DNA of 50,917 bases from JBNAVY01 sp049700195 (GTDB lineage Bacteria; Bacillota; Thermoanaerobacteria; Thermoanaerobacterales; Thermoanaerobacteraceae): contig JBNAVY010000013.1 of assembly GCA_049700195.1 (NCBI GenBank), forward strand, positions 1 to 50,917. Reading direction: 5' to 3'. Position numbers and translations under genes: made by a program. Shown here one piece after another: positions 36,574 to 43,991 of this stretch. Positions within the stretch are counted from its first letter, which is position 1; each line of letters begins with the position of its first letter. The notes beneath the pieces are model-generated. The model did no database searches and was not told the origin of the DNA. It saw only the letters and a program-made list of their open reading frames with translations.

Positions 36574-37695
36574 ATGAAAAGATCTGCGGATTATTTCTTA
36601 AAAGAAATTGAGCGGACAAATAAAGGTAGATTAAAGATTTATATAGGAGCAGCACCTGGAGTTGGGAAAACATATCATATGCTAAGAGATGCAAATGAAA
36701 TGAAATCTAGAGGCATAGATGTTGTTATTGGTTTTGTTGAAACATATGGGCGCAAAGATACGGAAGAACAAATTGGTAATCTTGAAGTACTTCCTTTAAA
36801 AGAAATAAATTATAAAGGTGTAGTTCTAAAAGAAATGGATTTAGAAGGAATAATAAAAAGAAAGCCGCAGGTTGTTGTTGTTGATGAATTAGCACACACC
36901 AATGCTCCTACTTCAAAAAATGAAAAAAGATATCAGGATGTTCTGGAAATTATTGAAAACGGAATTAGTGTTATGACTGCTGTAAATATTCAACATTTAG
37001 AAAGTTTGAATGATTATGTTAATCGAATGACAAATGTCAAAGTAAGGGAAACAATACCTGATAAGCTTTTAGAATTAAGTGATGAAGTTGAAGTAGTTGA
37101 TGTTTCCCCTGACACTTTAAGAGAAAGATTAAAAAATGGCAAAATCTATAGCCAAGATAAGATAGAAATGGCTTTAGATAATTTTTTCAGAGTAGGAAAC
37201 CTTTCAGCCCTTAGAGAACTTGCATTAAGGGAAGTTGCAAATGAAGTTGATGATAGGCTTGTAGAATATAAAAACAGAAAAAATGTTGAAGGATTAAAAG
37301 GAGCCCAAGAGAAGATACTGGTTTGTGTTAATATGAGATTTAATGCTGAATATCTTATCAGAAGAGGTTATAGAATTGCAAAAATGCTAAAAGCGGACTT
37401 ATTTGTTTTACATATTTATAATGATGATGATATGGAAGATCCCAAAAGGTTGAAAAAGTTGGATGAAATAACTATGCTATGTAATAAATTAGAGGCTAAA
37501 TTTTCTATGGTAAAAGCTAACGATCCAGCAAAGGCAATAATAAAATTTGCTGAGGAAAATGCTATTACACAGATTATTCTAGGACAATCTGTAAGGAGAA
37601 GGATAGATGAGATTATAAGAGGTTCTATTGTCAGAAGGATAATGAAAGGTACAAAATTTATTGATGTTCTTATTGTTGCAGATCCCAGAGGATAA
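36574..37695 (+). CDS. kdpD: Kinase-less KdpD (KdpD N-terminal domain plus Usp domain)
   Basis: A 373-residue protein that covers only the cytoplasmic N-terminal half of KdpD. Walker A is GAAPGVGKT (25-33), followed by VDELAHTNAP (Walker B region) and a universal-stress-type domain from about 245. There are no membrane helices, no GAF and no histidine kinase, whereas full KdpD is near 900 residues. No kdpE or kinase gene follows: the unit ends in a terminator. Short KdpD proteins are known in some bacteria. Its role may be to sense ATP or c-di-AMP for the pump; c-di-AMP binding by the Usp domain is known for some Gram-positive KdpD, and is inference here. Confidence 0.88.
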   Translation: MKRSADYFLKEIERTNKGRLKIYIGAAPGVGKTYHMLRDANEMKSRGIDVVIGFVETYGRKDTEEQIGNLEVLPLKEINYKGVVLKEMDLEGIIKRKPQVVVVDELAHTNAPTSKNEKRYQDVLEIIENGISVMTAVNIQHLESLNDYVNRMTNVKVRETIPDKLLELSDEVEVVDVSPDTLRERLKNGKIYSQDKIEMALDNFFRVGNLSALRELALREVANEVDDRLVEYKNRKNVEGLKGAQEKILVCVNMRFNAEYLIRRGYRIAKMLKADLFVLHIYNDDDMEDPKRLKKLDEITMLCNKLEAKFSMVKANDPAKAIIKFAEENAITQIILGQSVRRRIDEIIRGSIVRRIMKGTKFIDVLIVADPRG

Positions 37696-37705
37696 AGAAT
37701 ATTAA

Positions 37706-37750
37706 AAAATATAAGGTGGTATTTAAAATATAAACCACCTTATATTTTTT
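37706..37750 (+). terminator. Terminator of the kdp operon
   Basis: AAAATATAAGGTGGT pairs with ACCACCTTATATTTT (15 bp), then T. Confidence 0.88.
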
Positions 37751-37813
37751 AATATTTTACTTTTTATGTTATAATTTTAATATAATTTTAAAATTTATAG
37801 GCAAGGTGTTATT

Positions 37814-38086
37814 ATGTATAATAAATATATATCAGCTTCAGAAATAAATCAGTTTGCATATTGTCCTTACCAATGGTATTATGAAAAAAAATATGGACAT
37901 AAATATATAAATCAATTAAGAGAACAAATGGATTCGGATTCATCTTTAAGTAATTTTAAAAAAGGTATAGAATATCATGAAAAATATTATAATGATATTA
38001 TTAATAATAGGCGAAAAAAAATACTAATAACTGCTGCAATATTATTATTAATTATATTTGGTATTATTATGGGGTTTTATAAATGA
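37814..38086 (+). CDS. Cas4-like nuclease, N-terminal part as a separate membrane protein
   Basis: A 90-residue protein that resembles the start of Cas4/RecB-type nucleases: SASEINQFAYCPYQWYY supplies the first Fe-S cysteine (Cys17), and GIEYHE gives the active-site-region histidine (His55). It then ends in a membrane helix (about 69-88) rather than continuing into the nuclease core. The stop overlaps the next start (ATGA), and the core follows in the +2 frame as a separate protein. AAGGTG precedes the ATG. Alone it cannot be a nuclease. No cas genes or CRISPR array are in the window. Confidence 0.7.
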   Translation: MYNKYISASEINQFAYCPYQWYYEKKYGHKYINQLREQMDSDSSLSNFKKGIEYHEKYYNDIINNRRKKILITAAILLLIIFGIIMGFYK

Positions 38087-38649
38087 TTATTCTGAATCTA
38101 ATTTTTGCATTATTTGCAATTTATATAATAATAAGCTCTATAATTAATAAAAGGCCTTTTTATAAAAAAATGAAACGCTCTATAGGTTTTCGCGGAGGTA
38201 AACTTATTTATTTAGATAAACAAATGGATGTAAAACAAAAAGGAATAATATACAGCAAATTATTAAAGTCAGATAGATATGGAATATCTGGAAAACCTGA
38301 TTATATTTATCAAGTTGGAGATGAATTAATACCTTTAGAACTAAAAAGCAGCAAAATAAAAGAAGAAACTCCTTATTACAAAGATGTAATGCAGTTAGTT
38401 GCATATTTTTTGATTATAGAGGAAACTTATGGTAAGCATGTAAAACGTGGCAGAATAGTTTATCAAAATGTTATGTTTGAAATTTATAACAGAAAATTTT
38501 TAAAAAAACAACTTCTTATTATGTTAGATAATATGAGGAAAATGGAAAATGGCGTTTTCTTTCCAGAAATACAACCTTCTTTTTCTATGTGTAGATTTTG
38601 TCCATGTAGAGGAACAGTATGTGAGATAAATAAGGAAAAAACTGAATAG
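38083..38649 (+). CDS. Cas4-like PD-(D/E)XK nuclease core, membrane anchored
   Basis: A 188-residue protein with an N-terminal membrane helix (2-22), then the nuclease core: GKPDYIY (Asp73), LELK (Glu86, Lys88), QLVAY (Gln104) and a C-terminal cysteine cluster CRFCPCRGTVC (170, 173, 175, 180). Cas4 proteins bind one [4Fe-4S] cluster with one N-terminal and three C-terminal cysteines; here the N-terminal one is on the preceding polypeptide. The ATG overlaps the upstream stop by four bases, with GGGG eight bases before it. DNA processing or repair at the membrane is only a guess. Confidence 0.75.
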   Translation: MIILNLIFALFAIYIIISSIINKRPFYKKMKRSIGFRGGKLIYLDKQMDVKQKGIIYSKLLKSDRYGISGKPDYIYQVGDELIPLELKSSKIKEETPYYKDVMQLVAYFLIIEETYGKHVKRGRIVYQNVMFEIYNRKFLKKQLLIMLDNMRKMENGVFFPEIQPSFSMCRFCPCRGTVCEINKEKTE

Positions 38650-38721
38650 ATTGTTTTGTATATTATATTGATTACTGAAAAAAATAAAAATGTATATCCA
38701 ATATAGAAATGAGGTATCTAA

Positions 38722-39663
38722 ATGATAAAAAAAATATTTTCTTTTATTGTTGCTATAACATTTGTATTTTCAACAGTTTCATGTGGAGTATCTAAGAATA
38801 GTAGTAGAGATAATAATAAATTAAATAGCAATATTTTACAAAAAGACAAAAGCGATACTGCCGTTAAAAAACCTGAGAAAAATAGAGAAACATCCACAAA
38901 TGTTGCTCCGACAGAAAAAAAAGAAAGTAATATTGTTAATACAGTAAATAAAAGTGTATATCAAAATACTCAAACTCTTGATAACACAACTTATGGATGG
39001 GGCATGAGAGTTTTGCCAGATCATAAAACACCTGAAATAACATCTTTAGCAATGAAATATATTAAAAAATATGATGGGATTTTTACAGGTGACACAAGTA
39101 AAAAAGTAGTTTATTTAACATTTGATGAAGGATACGAAAATGGATATACACCTCAAATACTAGATATTTTGAAGGAAAACAATGTAAAAGCTGCATTTTT
39201 TGTTACTGGACCTTATATTAAAGAAAAAGGTGATTTAGTAAAAAGGATGGTAGAAGAAGGGCATATAGTAGGAAATCATTCAGTCAATCACTATAGTATG
39301 CCTTCTTTATCAGATGAAAAAGTCAAAGAAGAAATAACTAAATTAGCTGATATGTTTAAAAATTTAACAGGTAAAGAAATGCATTATTTTAGACCACCAA
39401 AGGGTGAATACAGCGAAAGAACTCTTTATTTAACTCAGCAGTTAGGGTATAAGACTGTTTTTTGGAGCATTGCACTAGCGGATTGGAAGCCTCTTCCTGG
39501 TGGGCCTGATGAAAGTTATAATACAGTAATGAAAAGGCTTCATCCAGGTGCTGTTATACTTTTACATGCGGTTTCCAAAGATGATACTTTAGCTCTTGAT
39601 AAAATTATTAAAGATATAAAAGCTCAGGGCTATGTATTTAAGACATTAGATGATATAAAATAA
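38722..39663 (+). CDS. pdaA: PdaA-like polysaccharide deacetylase (delta-lactam de-N-acetylase), lipoprotein
   Basis: A 313-residue exported enzyme. The N-terminus is a signal with a lipobox-like STVSC (Cys21), followed by a polar low-complexity linker to about residue 80. The NodB-type domain has LTFDEGYENGYT, GNHSVNH (Zn histidines), FRPPKGEYSE and LLHAVS. The TFDxGYENG form is typical of PdaA, which removes acetyl from muramic acid for cortex delta-lactam in spores. GAGGTA precedes the ATG. Confidence 0.85.
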   Translation: MIKKIFSFIVAITFVFSTVSCGVSKNSSRDNNKLNSNILQKDKSDTAVKKPEKNRETSTNVAPTEKKESNIVNTVNKSVYQNTQTLDNTTYGWGMRVLPDHKTPEITSLAMKYIKKYDGIFTGDTSKKVVYLTFDEGYENGYTPQILDILKENNVKAAFFVTGPYIKEKGDLVKRMVEEGHIVGNHSVNHYSMPSLSDEKVKEEITKLADMFKNLTGKEMHYFRPPKGEYSERTLYLTQQLGYKTVFWSIALADWKPLPGGPDESYNTVMKRLHPGAVILLHAVSKDDTLALDKIIKDIKAQGYVFKTLDDIK

Positions 39664-39667
39664 ATAT

Positions 39668-39695
39668 GGATACAAAAGTTTTTACTTTTGTATCC
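39668..39695 (+). terminator. Hairpin after pdaA
   Basis: GGATACAAAAG pairs with CTTTTGTATCC (11 bp) with a TTTTTA loop. No T tract follows, so termination may be weak. Confidence 0.5.
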
Positions 39696-39717
39696 AGTAT
39701 AAAATGGGGGAATAATA

Positions 39718-40740
39718 TTGGATGGTATACTTGAAAAGAAAAACATCTATATGATGGTTTTAATGCTTTTTTTGAGCTTTGGTTCAATTTTTATACTTAT
39801 GAGAATTTCTGGATTTGAAGGCATAAAAGAAGCACTTGAAATAAAGCCAGTTTATATATTGTTTATATTAACAATAGTTATATTAAGTTTAATAGTTGAT
39901 ACATTAAGAATAAAAAACTTATTATCTGCTTTAGGAGAAGTTTTACCATTTGCCTATCTCTTTAAATTCAATTTGTCCACTTTTTTTATAGGATATATAA
40001 CTCCTTTTGGTTCAGGAGCACTTCCTTTAACTCTTTATTTAATGAATAAGAAAAATATATCTCCTAATAAAAGCCTGATGATTTTTACAGTTAAGCTCTT
40101 GTTTTCGGGGATTTTTTTTGGAACTGTGCCACCAATACTGCTTATATTTTTTAGAAAGCAGTTAGAATTAGGAGCAACGCTTTCAGCTTTTGCAATTTTA
40201 GTTAGTATTGTGCTTATATTACTTTTAATTTTATTAATTTATATTATTTTAAAGCCGCAATTTATAATTTATATAGTTAATAAAGTAGAAGAAATACCTT
40301 TTATAAAAAAAAGGAATTATAATATATTTTTTGAAACTACCAGAAATGAAATTATTCAATATCATAAAAATTTTCAAGATTTATTTAAGGTTTCATCTGG
40401 GGCTAAATTTTTTTTAGCACAATTATTTTATGCTATTATTTTTTGGCTTCTTTTTTATAGTATTGCGCCAATATTGTTAATTGCAATGGGAGTTAAATTT
40501 AATTTATTATCTATTATTGGCAGACAGCTTATATTTTATGATATATTAGCTTATAGTTTTATACCAAGTGGAGCAGGTGTTGTAGAAGTTGGGTTTGCCA
40601 GTATATTTTCTAATATATTACCTAAAGTTTTACTAGGAATTTTTGTAGGTATATGGAGATTTTTTACTTATTACGTTTATTTGATTGCATCTGCTATTGG
40701 TTTTTTTCTTTTAATGAAAGGTAAAGATATTGTTAATTAA
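39718..40740 (+). CDS. UPF0104/LPG-synthase-TM-type flippase-like membrane protein
   Basis: A 340-residue polytopic protein of the YbhN/AglD-like family, with seven to eight hydrophobic segments. Family blocks are FATYITPFGSG-like (FIGYITPFGSGALP) and YSFIPSGAGVVEVGF. Such proteins move or modify lipids; here no soluble synthase domain is attached. TTG start, with the unusual GGGGG ribosome site (39706-39710) seven bases upstream. It may be cotranscribed with pdaA if the hairpin between them is leaky. Confidence 0.75.
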   Translation: MDGILEKKNIYMMVLMLFLSFGSIFILMRISGFEGIKEALEIKPVYILFILTIVILSLIVDTLRIKNLLSALGEVLPFAYLFKFNLSTFFIGYITPFGSGALPLTLYLMNKKNISPNKSLMIFTVKLLFSGIFFGTVPPILLIFFRKQLELGATLSAFAILVSIVLILLLILLIYIILKPQFIIYIVNKVEEIPFIKKRNYNIFFETTRNEIIQYHKNFQDLFKVSSGAKFFLAQLFYAIIFWLLFYSIAPILLIAMGVKFNLLSIIGRQLIFYDILAYSFIPSGAGVVEVGFASIFSNILPKVLLGIFVGIWRFFTYYVYLIASAIGFFLLMKGKDIVN

Positions 40741-40749
40741 ATAACAAAA

Positions 40750-40764
40750 TGGTATTAATTATCA
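40750..40764 (+). promoter_or_regulatory. Activator-binding dyad 1 of the glpP promoter
   Basis: TGGTATTAATTATCA fits TGRTA-N5-TAYCA. Its centre is about 114 bases before the predicted sigma-54 start. Confidence 0.65.
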
Positions 40765-40780
40765 TATATATAAATGTTTT

Positions 40781-40795
40781 TGATAATTTGTACCA
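40781..40795 (+). promoter_or_regulatory. Activator-binding dyad 2 of the glpP promoter
   Basis: TGATAATTTGTACCA fits TGRTA-N5-TAYCA. It is 31 bases centre to centre from dyad 1 and about 83 before the predicted start. The two sites also form an inverted repeat with 13 of 15 matches. Confidence 0.65.
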
Positions 40796-40843
40796 AGTAT
40801 TATTTTTTTTTAGCTAAAATTACTCAATTTTAAATATCCATTT

Positions 40844-40860
40844 TTGGCATGTAAATTGCA
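40844..40860 (+). promoter_or_regulatory. Sigma-54 promoter of glpP-glpF-glpK
   Basis: TTGGCATGTAAATTGCA fits the -24/-12 consensus (TTGGCAc-N5-TTGCA) with correct GG to GC spacing. It is identical to the promoter before dhaK. Confidence 0.88.
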
Positions 40861-40884
40861 AATATAAAAAATGGGGGAATAAAT

Positions 40885-41454
40885 ATGAAAAAAATTGTTA
40901 TGGATGCTATTAAAAAATTTCCTATAATTGCTGCAGTAAGAAATTCAAGTGATTTAGAAGCTGTTTTTTCTTCAAATGCTGAAGTTGTATTTCTACTTTT
41001 CAGTGATATATTAAATCTAAATGAAACAATAAATTATATAAAATCTAAAAATAAAATAGTTCTTGTACATTTTGATTTAGTGGAAGGGTTAGGAAAAGAC
41101 AGTAAAGCCGTTGAATTTCTTGCAGAAAAATCAAAACCTCATGGTGTTATATCGACTAGAAGTAATATTATCTTACATGCAAAACAATTTGGTCTATTTG
41201 GCATCCAAAGGTTGTTTTTATTAGATTCGCAGGCATTAAACACAGGACTTTCTACAACAAAGCAGATGGGACCTGATGCAATAGAAATAATGCCTGGTAT
41301 AATTCCCTCAATGATTAAAGAAATCTCAGCAGATGTACATCAGCCAGTTATAGCAGGTGGTCTTGTAAAAACAAAAGAAGAGGTAATAAATGCTATAAAA
41401 TCTGGTGCTGTTGCGGTTTCAACAAGTAAAAAAGAGTTATGGTTTATAGAATAA
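40885..41454 (+). CDS. glpP: Glycerol uptake operon antiterminator
   Basis: A 189-residue GlpP-family RNA-binding regulator with a barrel-like fold. Family blocks are FPIIAAVRN, GVISTRSN, LFLLDSQAL, EIMPGIIPSMI and PVIAGGLVKTKEE. In Bacillus, GlpP with glycerol-3-phosphate lets transcription pass a leader terminator. A matching leader is present before the GlpA-like gene (43907-43977). The ribosome site is GGGGG (40873-40877), seven bases before ATG. It is the first gene of the sigma-54 unit. Confidence 0.92.
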   Translation: MKKIVMDAIKKFPIIAAVRNSSDLEAVFSSNAEVVFLLFSDILNLNETINYIKSKNKIVLVHFDLVEGLGKDSKAVEFLAEKSKPHGVISTRSNIILHAKQFGLFGIQRLFLLDSQALNTGLSTTKQMGPDAIEIMPGIIPSMIKEISADVHQPVIAGGLVKTKEEVINAIKSGAVAVSTSKKELWFIE

Positions 41455-41529
41455 AAAGAAAGGAGGTTTATAAAACATATATTTTTTTAAATAAAATTAT
41501 TATTACAAGGAATTATGGAGGGATATTTT

Positions 41530-42261
41530 ATGAGTGATTTTGCTAGGTATTTTGCAGAGTTTTTTGGTACTATGATACTTATATGGTTAGGTGATGGGGT
41601 TGTTGCAAACGTAGTTTTAAATAAATCTAAAGGACAAAATAGCGGCTGGATTGTTATTACTGCAGGTTGGGGATTTGCTGTAATGGTCGCTGTTTATATA
41701 GTAGGATGGGTTAGTGGTGCTCATATAAATCCAGCAGTTACATTAGGCCTTGCTGCAATCGGAGCTTTTCCATGGAGCTTGGTACCTGGATATATCATAG
41801 CACAAGTATTAGGTGCGTTTGTAGGGGCTGTAATTGTTTACTTGATGTATATGGATCATTATGCACAAACTGAAGATCAAACTTTAAAGCTTGCTACATT
41901 TGCAACTGTTCCTGCAATAAGGAATCTAGCTAAAAATTTTATGACAGAAGCTTTTGGTACTGCAATGCTTTTAATAGGAATACTTGGTATTACAAATGGC
42001 AACAATCAATTAGTTGGAGGTTTAGGTGCACTTTTAATTGGCTTACTTATTTGGTCAATAGGTTTAAGCTTAGGTGGGCCTACAGGTTATGCAATTAATC
42101 CAGCCAGAGATTTTGGGCCAAGATTAGCTCATGCGCTCTTGCCAATACCAGGGAAAGGAACTTCTGACTGGGGATATGGTTTGATTGTGCCAATCTTTGG
42201 ACCTATTGTAGGTGGAATAATAGGTGCATTTGCATATCAGATATTTTTAAATATACATTAA
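41530..42261 (+). CDS. glpF: Glycerol uptake facilitator (aquaglyceroporin)
   Basis: A 243-residue MIP-family channel with six membrane helices and two NPA loops: HINPAVTLG (Asn67) and AINPARDFGPR near residue 190. The Asp after NPAR marks a glycerol-conducting rather than a strict water channel. ATG at 41530 follows GGAGGG; a further in-frame ATG at 41515 overlaps that site. Glycerol entering here feeds GlpK just downstream. Confidence 0.93.
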   Translation: MSDFARYFAEFFGTMILIWLGDGVVANVVLNKSKGQNSGWIVITAGWGFAVMVAVYIVGWVSGAHINPAVTLGLAAIGAFPWSLVPGYIIAQVLGAFVGAVIVYLMYMDHYAQTEDQTLKLATFATVPAIRNLAKNFMTEAFGTAMLLIGILGITNGNNQLVGGLGALLIGLLIWSIGLSLGGPTGYAINPARDFGPRLAHALLPIPGKGTSDWGYGLIVPIFGPIVGGIIGAFAYQIFLNIH

Positions 42262-42272
42262 ATATGTCAGTT

Positions 42273-42295
42273 TCGGCGGGATTTTATCTCGCCGA
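42273..42295 (+). other. Hairpin between glpF and glpK
   Basis: TCGGCGGGA pairs with TCTCGCCGA (9 bp, one G-U) around TTTTA. It is the most G+C-rich spot nearby and has no T tract, so it may balance glpF and glpK message levels rather than stop transcription. Confidence 0.5.
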
Positions 42296-42337
42296 TATAT
42301 ATTAATTTAAATAAAAATTATAACAGGAGGAATGATT

Positions 42338-43831
42338 ATGACTAAATATATTATGGCTTTTGATCAAGGTACTACAAGCTCTAGATCTATCATTTTTGAT
42401 CATAGCGGGAAAATAATAGCTTCACTGAATCAGGAGTTTAAACAAATTTATCCTAAGCCAGGATGGGTAGAACATGACCCAATGGAAATATGGGGTTCAC
42501 AAATAGGTGTTGCAAAAGGTGTTTTAGAGAAGGCGGGTATTAAGGCAGAAGATATTGCAGCTATAGGTATTACTAATCAAAGAGAAACAACTGTAGTATG
42601 GGATAAAAATACAGGGGAACCTATTTATAATGCTATAGTTTGGCAATGCAGAAGAACAGCTCCTATATGTGATGAACTAAAAAACAAGGGATTTGACAAA
42701 AAAATCAGAGAAAAGACAGGCCTTGTAGTAGATGCATATTTTTCAGGAACTAAAGTAAAATGGATTTTAGATAATGTAGAAGGGGCAAGGGAAAAAGCAG
42801 AAAAGGGGGATTTACTTTTTGGAAATATTGATACCTGGCTTATTTGGAATTTGACAAGAGGTAAAGTACACGTGACTGACTATTCCAATGCTTCAAGGAC
42901 GATGCTTTTTAATATACATGAGCTTAAATGGGATAAAGAGATATTGGAAGAACTTAATATACCAGAGCAAATGCTTCCGGAAGTTAAGCCATCAAGTTAT
43001 GTATATGGTTATACTGATAAAAATATTTTTGGAGTAGAATTACCAATAGCTGGTGATGCAGGAGACCAGCAGGCAGCTTTATTTGGGCAGGCTTGTTTTG
43101 AGCCTGGCATGGCCAAAAATACTTACGGCACAGGATGCTTTATGCTTATGAATACGGGAGAAAAAGCTGTTCCATCAAATAATGGTCTTTTAACAACAAT
43201 AGCGTGGGGAATTGACGAAAAGGTAGAGTATGCTTTAGAAGGCAGTATATTTATAGCAGGTGCTGCTATACAATGGTTGAGAGATGAGTTGAGAATAATA
43301 AATAATTCGGCTGAAAGCGAAGAATATGCAATAAAAGTAGAAGATACTAATGGTGTGTATCTTGTACCTGCTTTTGTTGGACTTGGAGCACCATATTGGG
43401 ATATGTATGCAAGAGGAGCCATTGTAGGTTTGACAAGAGGTGCTAAAAAAGAACATTTAATTAGAGCAGCTTTAGAATCATTAGCTTATCAGACTAAAGA
43501 CGTATTAGAAGCTATGCAAGAAGACTCAGGGATTAAGCTACAAGCGTTAAAAGTTGATGGTGGAGCGAGTGCAAATAATTTTCTTATGCAGTTTCAATCT
43601 GATATTTTAGGTGTACCTGTAGACAGACCAAAAGTAATTGAAACTACAGCTCTTGGAGCATCATATCTTGCAGGATTAGCTGTTGGTTTCTGGAAAAATA
43701 AAAATGAAATTATTGAAAACTGGAATTCCGATAAGCATTTTGAACCATCGATGGATGATAATAAGAGAACTAAATTATACAATGGATGGAAAAAGGCAGT
43801 TAAAAGAGCTATGAAGTGGGAGGAAGAATAA
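42338..43831 (+). CDS. glpK: Glycerol kinase
   Basis: A 497-residue FGGY kinase making glycerol-3-phosphate. It has FDQGTTSSRSI at the N-terminus, INQRET-like ITNQRETTVVW, GDAGDQQAALFGQACF and KVDGGASANNFLMQ. ATG at 42338 is chosen because GGAGG is seven bases away; an earlier ATG at 42332 is one base from it. In many Firmicutes GlpK proteins a histidine before the GDQQ block is phosphorylated by HPr. Here that stretch reads YTDKNIFGVELP and has no histidine, so HPr activation is probably absent. Confidence 0.96.
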   Translation: MTKYIMAFDQGTTSSRSIIFDHSGKIIASLNQEFKQIYPKPGWVEHDPMEIWGSQIGVAKGVLEKAGIKAEDIAAIGITNQRETTVVWDKNTGEPIYNAIVWQCRRTAPICDELKNKGFDKKIREKTGLVVDAYFSGTKVKWILDNVEGAREKAEKGDLLFGNIDTWLIWNLTRGKVHVTDYSNASRTMLFNIHELKWDKEILEELNIPEQMLPEVKPSSYVYGYTDKNIFGVELPIAGDAGDQQAALFGQACFEPGMAKNTYGTGCFMLMNTGEKAVPSNNGLLTTIAWGIDEKVEYALEGSIFIAGAAIQWLRDELRIINNSAESEEYAIKVEDTNGVYLVPAFVGLGAPYWDMYARGAIVGLTRGAKKEHLIRAALESLAYQTKDVLEAMQEDSGIKLQALKVDGGASANNFLMQFQSDILGVPVDRPKVIETTALGASYLAGLAVGFWKNKNEIIENWNSDKHFEPSMDDNKRTKLYNGWKKAVKRAMKWEEE

Positions 43832-43854
43832 ATAAAAATTTCAAAAAGAAAATT

Positions 43855-43882
43855 TTGATTTTTTGTATAATAAGTGTATAAT
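43855..43882 (+). promoter_or_regulatory. Sigma-A promoter of the oxidoreductase/activator unit
   Basis: TTGATT (43855-43860), 16 bases, TATAAT (43877-43882). The transcript would start near 43889, about 100 bases before the gene. Confidence 0.7.
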
Positions 43883-43906
43883 ATAAATAGAAATAAAAAT
43901 TAATAT

Positions 43907-43937
43907 ATGTATGGTTGAGATTATGAGAACCATATAT
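43907..43937 (+). promoter_or_regulatory. Candidate antiterminator hairpin (GlpP target)
   Basis: ATGTATGGTT (43907-43916) pairs with AACCATATAT (43928-43937), one G-U. The right arm is the same segment that starts the terminator stem, so the two folds exclude each other. Confidence 0.65.
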
Positions 43938-43977
43938 AGCCGATTTACCAATCGGTTATATATGGTTTTATCTTTTT
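43928..43977 (+). terminator. Leader terminator before the GlpA-like gene
   Basis: An 18-bp stem (left core CATATATAGCCGATT, loop TACC, one G-U) is followed by TTATCTTTTT and then directly by the AAGGAGG ribosome site. Its position makes it a regulated attenuator. Confidence 0.85.
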
Positions 43978-43991
43978 AAGGAGGTTTTTAT

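Noticed and set aside
38083..38086. The nuclease split explained as a simple sequencing frameshift
   Set aside because: Not excluded, but the ATGA overlap, a GGGG site before the second start and a membrane helix at each side of the break make two coupled genes at least as likely.
37814..38649. Cas4-like genes as part of a CRISPR system
   Set aside because: No repeat-spacer array and no cas1, cas2 or effector genes anywhere in the window.
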